The position numbers were made by a program, and so were the translations under genes. 64,000 nt of DNA from an uncultured Prevotellaceae bacterium (GTDB taxonomy: Bacteria > Bacteroidota > Bacteroidia > Bacteroidales > Muribaculaceae): the NCBI GenBank assembly GCA_947169265.1, contig CAMVPC010000013.1, forward strand, positions 1 through 64,000, given 5' to 3'. The stretch's first letter is position 1. The number at the start of each line of letters is the position of its first letter. Below are positions 17,746 through 27,198 of this stretch, in pieces. The notes under the pieces were generated by a model, which searched no databases, was not told where the DNA came from, and saw nothing but the letters and a program-made list of their open reading frames with translations.

Positions 17746-18638
17746 CGAATGATACTATTTACATGCGCCTTAATTTCTTGGCGCCGATCTTCGCTAAGAT
17801 GCCTAAGACAATAATGGCTCTCAGGTATCGGCATCTCACAAAGTGGAAATTAAATTTAAAAGACCCGCAGCTGTTTAACGAGAAAATTATATGGCTCTCG
17901 TTCAATACCGATACCACAGAATGGACCACGGCATCCGACAAGTATGCCGTGCGCGACTACGTAATTAATAAATGGGGTAGCGATGATATTTTGAATGAGA
18001 TATATGGCGTGTATGAGCGTGCCGAGGATATTGATTTTGATGCGCTTCCACAGTCGTTCGTGCTCAAGACAAATAATGCCTGTACCACTAATATCATTGT
18101 GCATGATAAGACAAAACTTGATGTGCATGGGGCAATAAGACAGCTCAACCGGTGGCTCAAGCATCGATATGGCGACATGACAAGCCAGCCACATTATTCG
18201 CGCATTAAACCGCTGATTATTGCCGAAAAGTTGCTGGTCCAAGATAAAAATGATCCCACAAAGGGCTTGACTGACTATAAGTTTAATTGTTTTGAAGGCA
18301 AGGTTCACAGCTGTGTTACTATGGGTGACCGTACAACCAATAGCCACAGGACGTCAAAGATGCACTATGACTTGCAATGGAATCCGCACCCCGAAATGTA
18401 TGATGAAGAACCGTATAACGAACGGTTTAGTTATCCGGGCTATGTTGATAAGCCACAGAGCCTTGATAAAATGATTGAAATCGCAAGTGTGCTTTGCAAG
18501 GGATTTAAGTATGTTAGAGTGGACTTGTATGAGATTGAAGGTAAACCGGTTTTTGGCGAACTTTCTTTCCTCCCTGGTTTCGATTATTATCGATCATTGA
18601 AAATCCAGCGAATGTTGGGAGATTTGATTAAGCTGTAA
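17742..18638 (+). CDS. TupA-like ATP-grasp protein
   Basis: Protein of 298 residues resembling the TupA-like ATP-grasp family named after a teichuronopeptide synthesis gene. Visible parts are LNLKDPQLFNEKIIWLSFN, ASDKYAVRDYV, the LPQSFVLKTNNACTTNI nucleotide-binding strand, LIIAEKLL, DYKFNCFEGKV and the metal-site region RVDLYEIEGKPVFGELSF. In polysaccharide operons these proteins are often annotated as glycosyltransferases, but an ATP-dependent ligation, such as attaching an amino acid to a uronic acid, is suggested by the fold. The WecC-type dehydrogenase in this operon would supply a uronic acid; that link is inference. Confidence 0.82.
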   Translation: MTNDTIYMRLNFLAPIFAKMPKTIMALRYRHLTKWKLNLKDPQLFNEKIIWLSFNTDTTEWTTASDKYAVRDYVINKWGSDDILNEIYGVYERAEDIDFDALPQSFVLKTNNACTTNIIVHDKTKLDVHGAIRQLNRWLKHRYGDMTSQPHYSRIKPLIIAEKLLVQDKNDPTKGLTDYKFNCFEGKVHSCVTMGDRTTNSHRTSKMHYDLQWNPHPEMYDEEPYNERFSYPGYVDKPQSLDKMIEIASVLCKGFKYVRVDLYEIEGKPVFGELSFLPGFDYYRSLKIQRMLGDLIKL

Positions 18639-18712
18639 ATTCTTTGTGCTATTAGTGTGGTATGATTTAACAACCCCGGATTTTTCTTGAACGATTTAAT
18701 TCTGCTCCTGTT

Positions 18713-19267
18713 ATGACATTTTTAAGATTCGTAAGAAGTGACTACTGCAGGTATACCGGTTGCCGTAAGGCCGGGATTGTGACGTTGGTTAGCAAGGCAT
18801 TGTTTGGTAGAATACCCGGCTACAAATATTCGTTCTGGTTGCGTCTCGCGCGCTATGGGAATTTTTTGACCCGCCCGTTGGGTATAGTGATGCACCATCA
18901 TTATTCAATCAAATATCATATTGATATCAAACGATGGTGCAAGATTGGCTATGGCTTATATTTGAGTCACGGAATGTGCATTGTGATTAATGGGCGGACG
19001 GTAATCGGGAATAATGTGAATATCAGCCAATTTGTTAATATTGGGAGTAATGACCCCGCCTGTCACGCCACTATTGGCGACAATGTGTATATCGGCCCAC
19101 TGACCTCGGTGGTGGGAGGCGTGACGATTGGCAATGATGTGACCGTTGGTTCTAATTCGATGGTTAATAAAGATATACCTTCGGGTGCGACTGCGGCCGG
19201 AGTTCCGGCCAAAGTGCTCAACTATAATTCTCCCGCACGATATATAATGAATCGCGCCGAGGTGTAA
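18713..19267 (+). CDS. Hexapeptide-repeat acyltransferase (serine acetyltransferase-like)
   Basis: Left-handed beta-helix acyltransferase of 184 residues. The N-terminal part resembles the short CysE-like proteins of capsule loci (FVRSDYCRYTG, then SFWLRLARYGNFL). The repeats run from ISHG-like LSHGMCIVINGRTVIGNN through GDNVYIGPLTSVVGGVTIGNDVTVGSNSMV to the final AAGVPAKVL. It likely O-acetylates a sugar of the polymer using acetyl-CoA. Being last in the polysaccharide operon makes a role in cysteine synthesis unlikely. The transcription terminator begins inside its last codons. Confidence 0.87.
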   Translation: MTFLRFVRSDYCRYTGCRKAGIVTLVSKALFGRIPGYKYSFWLRLARYGNFLTRPLGIVMHHHYSIKYHIDIKRWCKIGYGLYLSHGMCIVINGRTVIGNNVNISQFVNIGSNDPACHATIGDNVYIGPLTSVVGGVTIGNDVTVGSNSMVNKDIPSGATAAGVPAKVLNYNSPARYIMNRAEV

Positions 19268-19295
19268 GTGCCCGGCGCGATTAAAGTTTTATTCT
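19250..19295 (+). terminator. Terminator of the exopolysaccharide operon
   Basis: AATCGCGCCG (19250-19259) pairs perfectly with CGGCGCGATT (19273-19282) and a T-rich stretch follows. The stop codon of the acyltransferase lies in the loop. Confidence 0.85.
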
Positions 19296-19313
19296 TATTC
19301 CTGATTGGGGTTG

Positions 19314-20504
19314 TTAAAATCGCCAATCTTCAGGGTTGAGTTTGCGATTTCCCCGTTTCAAGTTGGGCGGTGTTCTGCCATACTGGGTTTTGTTACTTTC
19401 GCTTTGAATGTTGTAGTTCTTTGTAGCTTGCTGCTGGCGATTGCGATTATTACGCTCCACCACATAGCCGGCCCAGCGATCGAGCAGTTGCTTGTCAATA
19501 AGGTCGTCGCTGGCGGCTAAACGATTGAGCGTTTTCGCCCCAAAATAATAGGCCACAGCGCTGTTTTCCCACACGCCGTTGCGCTCGTAGGAGTCAAGGT
19601 AGTCAATGGCGCGCGGATGGAATGTATCCCTATCGTTGAAATACTGATAGTCAAATTCAAACTCAAGCCCCATGCCATACTGTCTTGCCGTTTGGCATGT
19701 CTCCTCAAGACGTGATTTGTCCAGTCGCCCCGGACGGAAAAAATAGTTGGGCTGCAGGTAAGCGATGTCAAAGCCGAGTTCCCGCCACGACAACGCGCCA
19801 TAGGCGTTGAAATAGGGTATCCAGTAAAAGAGCAGGCCGGTCTTGTGAACGACTTCGCTCACGGGGCGCACGATGCTCGCGACGCCTCGGGTCGACTCTT
19901 CGTTCCAGTAAAAGCCGTCAAGCTCGATGTTTTTGAATTTCTCTTGCCGCCAGCGTGCGAGGAACGTGTCAATGTACCACTTGACAGCGGCGACGCGGTC
20001 ATTGTCGCGACTGAAATAGAGGTTGCGTCCATTTGCTTTTCCCCAGTCCATGAAGTCCTTGACGGGAGTGGGGATGACAACCACAATTTTGTGCTTGAAA
20101 GGTGGTGGCCCAATGATCCGCTTATATTGTTCGATGCACTCGTCAAGAGCGTGGAAGCCGCGGTCGGCCATGAAATGTTGGTTGATATATTTTTCCCAAT
20201 CAAGCCTGGTGGCATTTTCCTTGCCGAATCCCAGGCCAATAGTTTTTCCGTTGTAGTCAAGCTCAAGGAACAAGAAACCCGGGAAAAACCAGTCGGTGTG
20301 TCCATCAATGAAGGTGTGGGTTACAATGGGTTTGAAATCATCCACGGTCCACTTGTTGCGCCATGACGCTCCAAAGTAGATTAAGGCCAGATCTTGCGTC
20401 TTGTTGGTGGCATACCAGCCATTTTGTGATGACACTTGGGCTTGAGTGGGTAAGGCAACAAGTAATAGTAGCAAACTGACTATAGTCTTGATGGTTTTGT
20501 TCAT
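19314..20504 (-). CDS. Secreted DUF4855-family protein
   Basis: Protein of 396 residues with a signal peptide (MNKTIKTIVSLLLLLVALPTQAQ). It matches the DUF4855 pattern: NKTQDLALIYFG, WTVDDFKPIVTHTFIDG, DWFFPGFLFLELDY, an ELDGFYWNEES segment and LQPNYFF near the C-terminal half, ending in a hydrophilic Gln/Asn/Arg-rich tail. The family is thought to be a TIM-barrel, glycoside-hydrolase-like group; no substrate is known. The start was placed at the signal peptide (ATG 20504), since the open upstream part is not protein-like. It is the last gene of a reverse four-gene operon converging on the polysaccharide operon, so a role in processing the polymer is possible. Confidence 0.82.
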   Translation of the reverse strand: MNKTIKTIVSLLLLLVALPTQAQVSSQNGWYATNKTQDLALIYFGASWRNKWTVDDFKPIVTHTFIDGHTDWFFPGFLFLELDYNGKTIGLGFGKENATRLDWEKYINQHFMADRGFHALDECIEQYKRIIGPPPFKHKIVVVIPTPVKDFMDWGKANGRNLYFSRDNDRVAAVKWYIDTFLARWRQEKFKNIELDGFYWNEESTRGVASIVRPVSEVVHKTGLLFYWIPYFNAYGALSWRELGFDIAYLQPNYFFRPGRLDKSRLEETCQTARQYGMGLEFEFDYQYFNDRDTFHPRAIDYLDSYERNGVWENSAVAYYFGAKTLNRLAASDDLIDKQLLDRWAGYVVERNNRNRQQQATKNYNIQSESNKTQYGRTPPNLKRGNRKLNPEDWRF

Positions 20505-20565
20505 AATGCTGGAAATTGGGATAAATAGTTTTAATGAGTGCGTTAGGTCGCAATACGGCACGACG

Positions 20566-21435
20566 TTACGGGCGCAGCAGGCTGTTGATGAGGTCGTAGT
20601 TCTGCTGGATGTGGGCACGCGACGAGGCGCCGAACAGGACCGACTCAATCTTGGGGAACTGGCACACGTATTCCATGGCCTCCTGAGCGCCGAGGGCTCC
20701 GGCGGCGAGGCACTGCATGGCGATGGGGCGGAACTCCTTGTCGCTGCGCAAGTATTCCTCGTACTTCTCGATTGAGGGGCTCATGCGGAAGCCAATCTTG
20801 TTGATCGAGGAGCAGATGACGGGATTCTTGATGCCTTCCTCCTCACACAGGTCCACCAGGTGGGGCATGTTCATCGTGATGAAACCGGCGTCGGCATTAT
20901 ATTTTTTCTTGACATATTCGGCGAAGTGGACAAGCAGCTCGCGCATGCCCAGCCCCATAAGCATGTCGGTGATAACGTTCTGCAGGAATATTACCGGGGT
21001 CTTAGTGCCGGCGAACATTTTCATTTCGGCGTCGACGAGTAGTTCCATGAGCGAGGGGAAATCCTTGCGCATGTAAGCGATACCGGCCTTCGACGCCACC
21101 GAGAGGATGTTGCCCGGAATATAGGCTTTCAAGGTGCCGATGATGCCGAGCTCGGTGACGGCGTTGGCATACTTGTGTGCGTAGGGCATGCACGGGTGGA
21201 ACTTGAAGTCCTTATATTTTTCGGGGTTCTTTCTCACGTGGTCGCAAATGCTGGCGATGCGGTCGTGGGTGGTGCACATGAAAGTGTTCACCCCGCAATC
21301 GATGGCGATGTCGAGCACGTCGATGATTGCTTGGTTTTCCTTGAAGCGTATGGCTTGCTGGCGAGAGCGTTCGTCGCTCAAGTGGTTGACGGCGAAAAAC
21401 TGGTTGTCGCCCAATATTACTTTATCCATCATCAT
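20566..21435 (-). CDS. TIM-barrel, aldo/keto reductase-like protein of unknown function
   Basis: Cytoplasmic protein of 289 residues. The pattern suggests a TIM barrel related to aldo/keto reductases: an N-terminal VILGDNQFFAVNH, alternating strands and helices such as VLDIAIDCGVNTFMCTTHD, and a final AQEAMEYVCQFPKIESVLFGASSRAHIQQNYDLI that is like the C-terminal NADPH-region helix of that superfamily. The classical catalytic tetrad could not be assigned with confidence. It lies 14 bp after the Gfo/Idh oxidoreductase gene and before the DUF4855 gene, so it probably acts on the same sugar or surface compound. Confidence 0.6.
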   Translation of the reverse strand: MMMDKVILGDNQFFAVNHLSDERSRQQAIRFKENQAIIDVLDIAIDCGVNTFMCTTHDRIASICDHVRKNPEKYKDFKFHPCMPYAHKYANAVTELGIIGTLKAYIPGNILSVASKAGIAYMRKDFPSLMELLVDAEMKMFAGTKTPVIFLQNVITDMLMGLGMRELLVHFAEYVKKKYNADAGFITMNMPHLVDLCEEEGIKNPVICSSINKIGFRMSPSIEKYEEYLRSDKEFRPIAMQCLAAGALGAQEAMEYVCQFPKIESVLFGASSRAHIQQNYDLINSLLRP

Positions 21436-21449
21436 GGTGAGTGGCTGGT

Positions 21450-22466
21450 TTATTGGTTGTCGTTGATTAATTTGTGAATAATGCTGTCGGTCTTCATCGC
21501 TTCTTCAAACGTGCAGCGGTTGCCCTTCGTGTCGCCGTTCTTAATACACTCGATGAAGTGGAAATCTTCCTGCGAGAACTCCTCGCCGCGCAGGTTGAAA
21601 TAAACCTGCGGCGTGAGCTCGGTGATGTATTTCACGTTCCAGCCCTTCTCGAGGCCCTCGGCCTCGTTGGCTTCGTTGAGGAAGATTTTGAGCGTGGTGG
21701 TGTCGGCTTCGAGCTTGCCTTTGTCGCCCTCGATTTTGAGCGATGTGGTAGCCTTGCGGTGCACCGGGTCGCTCCAGTTCACCGCCAGTTGCCCACGCAG
21801 TCCGTTTTCGAGCTCAAGTGTCGAGTAAACGGCGTCTTCAACCTCGCTCGAGAAGATGGAGGGCATGAAGGTGCCGCGGCAGCCGGTGATGGTCTGTCCG
21901 GTGATATACGTTACCAGGTCGAGGATGTGGGCAGCATAGTCCATTAGGCAACCGCCTCCGGCCACTTTCTTGCTGCGCCAGGTGCCACCCTTCTTCTTGA
22001 GCACTACGGGGCCATAGTTCTCGCCGAAGAAGTGGAAGGGCGTCCCGATGATGCCGGTGGCCAGCAACCGTTTCATCTCGTTGAAAGTACCGAAGTAGCG
22101 GTTCACGTAACCTACTTGGTTGACCAGGTTCTTCACCTTGGCCAAGGCCACCATCTGATAGCCTTCTTCAAGGGTCAGGCTGAAGGGTTTCTCGCAAAAC
22201 ACATGGCAGCCTTTCTCCATGGCATACATCGTCATCTCGTAGTGGAGTCGGGTGGGGGTGACGACAAACACCGCGTCGGGCTTGGTCTCGTCAATCATGA
22301 GCTTGTAGTCGGTGTAGCAAGCGATGTGGGTCAATTTTTTGAATGCCGATTGCAGCAAGCTGTCGGTGTCGCACATTGCCACCACCTCCACATCGGGGTG
22401 TCCACCGAGAATGGCACAATGGCTCATTCCCATTTTCCCTAATCCGATAATTGCAACTTTAATCAT
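21450..22466 (-). CDS. Gfo/Idh/MocA-family sugar oxidoreductase
   Basis: NAD(P)-dependent oxidoreductase of 338 residues. The Rossmann nucleotide site is IIGLGKMGMSH, followed by VVAMCDTD. The conserved EKP motif (VFCEKPFSL) is present, and the C-terminal alpha/beta domain includes the GGCLMDYAAHILDLV segment typical of the family. Members oxidise or reduce nucleotide-linked or free sugars. Its position between a DUF354 glycosyltransferase and a TIM-barrel protein suggests synthesis of an unusual sugar; the substrate is not known. Confidence 0.9.
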   Translation of the reverse strand: MIKVAIIGLGKMGMSHCAILGGHPDVEVVAMCDTDSLLQSAFKKLTHIACYTDYKLMIDETKPDAVFVVTPTRLHYEMTMYAMEKGCHVFCEKPFSLTLEEGYQMVALAKVKNLVNQVGYVNRYFGTFNEMKRLLATGIIGTPFHFFGENYGPVVLKKKGGTWRSKKVAGGGCLMDYAAHILDLVTYITGQTITGCRGTFMPSIFSSEVEDAVYSTLELENGLRGQLAVNWSDPVHRKATTSLKIEGDKGKLEADTTTLKIFLNEANEAEGLEKGWNVKYITELTPQVYFNLRGEEFSQEDFHFIECIKNGDTKGNRCTFEEAMKTDSIIHKLINDNQ

Positions 22467-22490
22467 ATCTTTTTTATTTGTATGGTTTGT

Positions 22491-23507
22491 TTATTTTTTT
22501 AGCGATAATAGTTTGTCCTTGAACATGTGATAGGTCTCGCGGCCTCGTTCCAGCAGAATCGCGTTAGGTCCGTGCGACGTGGCGTGGCTATAGGCCTCCC
22601 TTATCTCTTGAGCGGTCACCTGCGGATTGTGTGTCATGAGCCCTTGCTCAATGAGGTAGCGGTCCACGTCGAGCAACTCGTCCTGGTAGATGGAGATGGT
22701 GGGGATGCCGATGACGGCCATTTCGCGCGTCATCGTGCCGCCAGCCCCGATGAAGAGCTGACACTCGTTCACGATTTCGTCGAGTGTGAGTGGCTTTTCG
22801 GCCACAGTGATGCCGCTGAACCTGGGCGATTTGTAATGCTCGGCCTGTGTCTTGTCGCGGGGTAGGACCACGATGTCAAACTCGTCCTTGAGCGCGACAA
22901 GGTCGTCGTCGAACGGATTCTCTTTTCCCTTGTAGTATTGGGCGTAGTAAGGCTCGGGCCTGAGGAAAATCTTTTTTCGCGCCGCGCTCGCCGCGTTACC
23001 GTTCCCCAGGTATTTGCGCCACAGGTAGATGCCCTCTTTTACACCGGGATATTGCTGTACCTTCTTTTTCGACACAAGCAGGTTGGTGACCTTGTTGACA
23101 GGGATAAACTCGGGAATGAAAATGTGATGGGCGCAAACGAAACTTACCTTGTTGCCCATGGCGTGCTCGTTATCGTTAGTGTAAATGGTGGGCACACCCG
23201 CCAGCCGGCCGGCAATGGCCGAGGTGAACGAACTTTGCGAGATGGCCACATCCACCTTTTCGCGCTTGATGATTTTCGCCAGTTGCCTGGCGCGGTTGAT
23301 GTTGCCCTTAACCTTGCTTGACAATTTCTTGCCGTAAGAGCTTCCAACCACCATGTAGTCGATGTGATAAAGCTTGAGAAGGTCAATCGTGTTGGCCTGG
23401 TCGCGCGTGGTGACAAGAATCTCGTGGCCCTCTTCTTTGAGCTCGGCTATCATGTCACGAAAAAAATGAACGTGGGGAGAGTTTGTTAAGTCAAACCAGA
23501 TTTTCAT
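22491..23507 (-). CDS. DUF354 glycosyltransferase-like protein
   Basis: Protein of 338 residues of the DUF354 family, a GT-B fold group related to UDP-GlcNAc 2-epimerase/MurG-type enzymes. It starts MKIWFDLTNSPHVHFFRDMI, has DVAISQSSFTSAIAGRLAGVPTIYTNDNEHA, and ends with a C-terminal donor-binding pattern (FIGAGGTMTREMAVIGIPTISIY). Homologues are common in archaeal and bacterial surface-sugar loci. The start was set at ATG 23507 because the pattern and the -7 box 27 bp upstream exclude the longer frame. It leads the four-gene reverse operon. Confidence 0.85.
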   Translation of the reverse strand: MKIWFDLTNSPHVHFFRDMIAELKEEGHEILVTTRDQANTIDLLKLYHIDYMVVGSSYGKKLSSKVKGNINRARQLAKIIKREKVDVAISQSSFTSAIAGRLAGVPTIYTNDNEHAMGNKVSFVCAHHIFIPEFIPVNKVTNLLVSKKKVQQYPGVKEGIYLWRKYLGNGNAASAARKKIFLRPEPYYAQYYKGKENPFDDDLVALKDEFDIVVLPRDKTQAEHYKSPRFSGITVAEKPLTLDEIVNECQLFIGAGGTMTREMAVIGIPTISIYQDELLDVDRYLIEQGLMTHNPQVTAQEIREAYSHATSHGPNAILLERGRETYHMFKDKLLSLKK

Positions 23508-23533
23508 TTTTTGTTCTCTTCCAAATTTTGGCG

Positions 23534-23565
23534 CAAAGGTAAGAAAAAAAAAGAATTCAACCAAT
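23534..23565 (-). promoter_or_regulatory. Promoter of the DUF354 operon
   Basis: On the reverse strand ATTG (23565-23562), a 20-nt spacer and TACCTTTG (23541-23534) resemble the Bacteroidetes promoter, with one mismatch in the -33 box. Confidence 0.6.
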
Positions 23566-23668
23566 AAGCTCTCGTCTCTTAATAGATGACAATAACATAA
23601 TTTTGACGAAATTACACTTTCTTGTGAAAAATTCACTTGGAAATCGGTGCTATTTGCGGAAATAATAG

Positions 23669-23676
23669 TAAATTTG
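23669..23676 (+). promoter_or_regulatory. Candidate -7 box for thrS
   Basis: TAAATTTG about 75 bp before thrS. A TTTG at 23653 is too close (12 nt) to serve as a standard -33 box. Confidence 0.45.
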
Positions 23677-23752
23677 CACCCAATTTTGTGAAGATAATCG
23701 CCAGTGCATTCGTGTCGCACGGGCAAATAACTAAATACAATAAATCAGTTTT

Positions 23753-25687
23753 ATGATTAACATTAAATTTCCTGACGGAAGCGTAAAACAATTCGAGAAC
23801 GGAACCACGCCGCTTCAAGTGGCCGAAAGTATCAGCTCGGGGCTGGCACGTCAAGTGCTCGCCGCAAGCGTCAACGATGAGGAATGGGACCTTTCGCGCC
23901 CCATCAACGGGGATGCCGACATCAAGCTTTTCAAGTGGGATGACCCCGAGGGCAAGCACGCCTTTTGGCATACCTCGGCCCACCTTTTGGCCGAAGCATT
24001 GCAGGAGTTGTATCCCGGCGTGCAGTTCGGCATCGGTCCGGCTATCGAGAATGGTTTCTATTATGACATCGACCCGGGCGAGCATGAAATAACCCAAGCC
24101 GATTTCCCCAAGATTGAGAAGAAAATGGCCGAGCTCGTGGCTCGCAAAGAGGCTGTCGTGCGTCGCGACATCTCTAAAGCCGACGCGCTCAAGTTCTTTG
24201 GCGGTAGCGGTCAGCACTATAAGTGCGAACTTATCGACGAGCTGCAGGACGGTACCATTACCACCTACACGCAGGGCAATTTCACCGACCTGTGTCGCGG
24301 CCCGCACATCCCCACCACGGCGCCCATCAAGGCCGTGAAAGTGCTCTCGCTCGCCGGCGCTTACTGGCGTGGCGACGAGAAACGCAAGCAGATGTTGCGC
24401 GTTTATGCCATCTCGTTCCCAAAGCGTGCCATGCTCGACGAATACCTTGTACTGCTCGAAGAGGCCAAAAAACGTGACCACCGCAAGATTGGCAAGGAGA
24501 TGGAACTCTTCGCCTTCTCGCAAAACGTGGGACCGGGATTGCCCTTGTGGCTCCCCAAAGGCGCCGCGCTTCGCAACCGCCTGCAGGACTACCTGGCTAA
24601 ACTGCAAAAGAAATATGGTTACCTCCAGGTGGTCACGCCCCACATCGGCAACAAGAATCTCTATGTCACATCGGGACACTACGCGAAATATGGCAAGGAC
24701 TCGTTCCAGCCCATCCACACCCCCGAGGAGGGCGAGGAATACTTCCTTAAGCCCATGAACTGCCCTCACCACTGCGAAATATATCGCACATCGCCGCGAA
24801 GCTATCGCGACCTGCCGCTGCGGTTGGCCGAGTTCGGCACTGTTTACCGCTATGAGCAGAGTGGCGAGCTGCATGGACTCACGCGAGTGCGCTGCTTCTG
24901 TCAAGACGATGCCCACATCTTCTGTACTCCCGACCAGCTCAAGGGCGAATTCCTGCGGGTGATGGACATCATCAACCACATCCTGGGCGTTTTCGGCTTT
25001 GAATATGAGGCGCAAATTTCGCTGCGCGACCCCAAGAATAAGGAAAAATATGTGGGAAGCGATGAAAACTGGGAAAAAGCGCAAAACGCCATCATCGAGG
25101 CTTGCGCCGAAAAGGGATTGCCCGCCCGACAGGAAGAGGGCGAGGCCGCGTTCTATGGCCCCAAACTCGACTTCATGGTCAAGGACGCGCTGGGACGCCG
25201 CTGGCAGCTTGGCACCATCCAGGTAGACTACAACCTGCCCGAGCGTTTCGAGCTCGAATATACCGGCGCCGACAACGAGAAGCACCGCCCCATCATGATT
25301 CACCGCGCGCCATTCGGGTCGCTTGAGCGTTTCATCGCCGTGTTGCTTGAGCACACCGCCGGCAAGCTCCCGTTGTGGCTCGCGCCCGACCAGGTGGTGG
25401 TACTCCCCATCAGCGAGAAGTACAACGACTATGCCCAGCATGTGGCCCAGGTGCTCGATGAGCATGAAATTCGCGCTTTTGTGGACGGACGTAACGAGAA
25501 AATCGGCCGCAAAATCCGCGATAATGAGCTCAAACGCATACCTTATTTGGTGATTGTGGGAGAAAAAGAGGCTGCAAGTGAAGAAGTTTCGGTAAGAAAA
25601 CAGGGTGGAATTGACCTCGGTTCAGAAAAAATTACTATCTTTGCCGACAATATCGCTCGCGAAGTGAAAGAAATGACAAAAATTTAA
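23753..25687 (+). CDS. thrS: Threonyl-tRNA synthetase
   Basis: Class II synthetase of 644 residues, full length. In order: TGS domain ([23 protein letters not shown]), the editing domain with [11 protein letters not shown] and the [11 protein letters not shown] segment, the catalytic core with [10 protein letters not shown] (zinc ligands), [14 protein letters not shown], and motif 3 ([11 protein letters not shown]), then the anticodon-binding domain to residue 644. It charges tRNA-Thr. It heads the conserved thrS-infC-rpmI-rplT operon. A 610-codon open frame on the opposite strand is an artefact. Confidence 0.98.
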   Translation: MINIKFPDGSVKQFENGTTPLQVAESISSGLARQVLAASVNDEEWDLSRPINGDADIKLFKWDDPEGKHAFWHTSAHLLAEALQELYPGVQFGIGPAIENGFYYDIDPGEHEITQADFPKIEKKMAELVARKEAVVRRDISKADALKFFGGSGQHYKCELIDELQDGTITTYTQGNFTDLCRGPHIPTTAPIKAVKVLSLAGAYWRGDEKRKQMLRVYAISFPKRAMLDEYLVLLEEAKKRDHRKIGKEMELFAFSQNVGPGLPLWLPKGAALRNRLQDYLAKLQKKYGYLQVVTPHIGNKNLYVTSGHYAKYGKDSFQPIHTPEEGEEYFLKPMNCPHHCEIYRTSPRSYRDLPLRLAEFGTVYRYEQSGELHGLTRVRCFCQDDAHIFCTPDQLKGEFLRVMDIINHILGVFGFEYEAQISLRDPKNKEKYVGSDENWEKAQNAIIEACAEKGLPARQEEGEAAFYGPKLDFMVKDALGRRWQLGTIQVDYNLPERFELEYTGADNEKHRPIMIHRAPFGSLERFIAVLLEHTAGKLPLWLAPDQVVVLPISEKYNDYAQHVAQVLDEHEIRAFVDGRNEKIGRKIRDNELKRIPYLVIVGEKEAASEEVSVRKQGGIDLGSEKITIFADNIAREVKEMTKI

Positions 25688-25697
25688 CCCTTACTGA

Positions 25698-26381
25698 ATG
25701 CAGAAAAAACCTTTCTACGGACCTAAAAGGCCCGGCGGCGCCAAGCCCGGTGCGCGCAACCGCTCACGCAACAACAGGGGCAGGGACAACGAGAAAACCT
25801 CGCTGGCCATCAACGATGAGATTACCGCTCCTCAGGTGAGAGTCGTCGGCGACAATGTCACCGAGGGCATTTATCCCATTGCCAAAGCCATGCAGATGGC
25901 CGAGGACCTTGAGCTCGATCTTATCGAGATTGCCCCTATGGCTCAGCCACCCGTGTGCAAAATCATGGACTATCAAAAGTACCAGTTCCAGCTGCGCAAG
26001 AAGGCAAAGGAGCAAAAGGCTAAAGCTACTAAAGTGGTGGTCAAGGAAATAAGGTTCGGACCACAAACCGACGACCACGACTACAACTTCAAGCTCAAGC
26101 ACGCCATCGGTTTCCTTAAAGAAGGCGCCAAGGTCAAGAGTTACGTCTTTTTCAAGGGACGTTCCATTCTTTTCAAGGAACAGGGCGAAGTGCTTTTGCT
26201 GCGATTCGCCAACGATCTTGAGGAGTATGCTAAAGTCGACCAGATGCCCGTGCTCGAGGGAAAACGCATGACCATCATGCTTTCGCCCAAGAAACAGGCT
26301 TCGAAGAAAAAAGAAACCGCCCCGACGAGCCTGCCCGAAGGCGAACAGCCCGAGGCGCCGGCAGCCGAAACCGAGGCGTGA
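25698..26381 (+). CDS. infC: Translation initiation factor IF-3
   Basis: Initiation factor of 227 residues that prevents premature subunit joining and checks the start codon. After a basic N-terminal extension (about 32 residues rich in Arg, Asn and Gly) the N domain begins ([15 protein letters not shown]) and runs to the linker; the C domain contains [21 protein letters not shown] and FKGRSI. A charged tail ending [10 protein letters not shown] is added, as with S16. The start is ATG 25698, 10 bp after thrS, and not the AUU or AUC start known in other bacteria. Confidence 0.97.
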   Translation: MQKKPFYGPKRPGGAKPGARNRSRNNRGRDNEKTSLAINDEITAPQVRVVGDNVTEGIYPIAKAMQMAEDLELDLIEIAPMAQPPVCKIMDYQKYQFQLRKKAKEQKAKATKVVVKEIRFGPQTDDHDYNFKLKHAIGFLKEGAKVKSYVFFKGRSILFKEQGEVLLLRFANDLEEYAKVDQMPVLEGKRMTIMLSPKKQASKKKETAPTSLPEGEQPEAPAAETEA

Positions 26382-26469
26382 CCACAAAACGAAAAAAGAA
26401 AGGGCATCAGGTTTGGTAAGTGCCTGGTCCCAATATTGATTAATAATATTTTAAAAAACTACAAACAAA

Positions 26470-26667
26470 ATGCCAAAAGTTAAGACTAATTCCGGTGCCA
26501 AAAAAAGGTTTTCCTTTACCGGAACAGGAAAGATTAAAAGAAAGCATGCTTACAAGAGTCACATCCTGACGAAGAAGACCAAGAAGCAAAAGCGTAACCT
26601 CACGCACACCAGCATCGTCGACAAGGCGAACCGCGACCAAGTGCGCAAGATGCTCATGCTCAAGTAA
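26470..26667 (+). CDS. rpmI: 50S ribosomal protein L35
   Basis: Basic protein of 65 residues with the complete L35 pattern: [42 protein letters not shown], ending QVRKMLMLK. It is part of the large ribosomal subunit. It sits between infC and rplT, the standard order. Confidence 0.97.
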   Translation: MPKVKTNSGAKKRFSFTGTGKIKRKHAYKSHILTKKTKKQKRNLTHTSIVDKANRDQVRKMLMLK

Positions 26668-26690
26668 TTCACTTTTAGCACTTCGCTTTT

Positions 26691-26770
26691 AATCTCAAGA
26701 GATTTTACAACATTTTATTAACCGAATGGGTAGCAACTAAGAGCCTGCAGGCTTAAGCGCGGCGGCCGCT
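26691..26770 (+). promoter_or_regulatory. Palindromic leader upstream of rplT
   Basis: The 129-bp gap between rpmI and rplT holds three perfect palindromic pieces: AATCT/AGATT (26691-26704), AGCCTGCAGGCT (26742-26753) and GCGGCCGC (26762-26769, extendable to AGCG/CGCT). No promoter is visible. In other bacteria L20 binds leader RNA to repress its own operon; whether these hairpins do so here is inference. Confidence 0.4.
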
Positions 26771-26796
26771 ATCGTTCACAATCAAATTTTTTTAAA

Positions 26797-27147
26797 ATGC
26801 CTAGATCAGTAAATCACGTTGCCTCAAGGGCTAAACGTAAAAAGATTCTTAAACTTACAAGAGGTTACTTTGGCGCACGCAAAAACGTGTGGACCGTTGC
26901 CAAGAACACTTGGGAAAAAGGTCTCACCTATGCTTATCGCGACCGCAAGAACAAGAAAAGGAACTTCCGCGCACTGTGGATTCAGCGTATCAACGCCGCC
27001 GCACGTCTCGAAGACCTCTCTTACTCGAAACTTATGGGTCTCATCCACAAGGCCGGCATCGAAATCAACCGCAAGGTGCTCGCCGACCTGGCTATGAACA
27101 ACCCCGAGGCTTTCAAGGCCATCGTTGAGAAGGCTAAGAACGCCTAA
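26797..27147 (+). CDS. rplT: 50S ribosomal protein L20
   Basis: Large-subunit protein of 116 residues that binds 23S rRNA early in assembly. The family pattern is complete: [34 protein letters not shown], a [30 protein letters not shown] core and the C-terminal [13 protein letters not shown]. It is the last gene of the thrS operon and is followed by a hairpin terminator. Confidence 0.98.
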   Translation: MPRSVNHVASRAKRKKILKLTRGYFGARKNVWTVAKNTWEKGLTYAYRDRKNKKRNFRALWIQRINAAARLEDLSYSKLMGLIHKAGIEINRKVLADLAMNNPEAFKAIVEKAKNA

Positions 27148-27198
27148 TGAGTCGAGAGTAAACGACATCATTTCTTTTCTACTTACCTCAAGCAAAGC

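Noticed and set aside
20504-20648. N-terminal extension of the DUF4855 gene
   Set aside because: The frame is open but Ser/Arg-rich and overlaps the neighbour; the signal peptide starts at 20504.
23507-23726. N-terminal extension of the DUF354 gene
   Set aside because: It crosses the promoter and the family pattern begins at 23507.
23633-25465. 610-codon open frame on the reverse strand
   Set aside because: It lies wholly antisense to thrS, whose family match is certain. Its sequence is Leu/Val/His-rich without any fold pattern.
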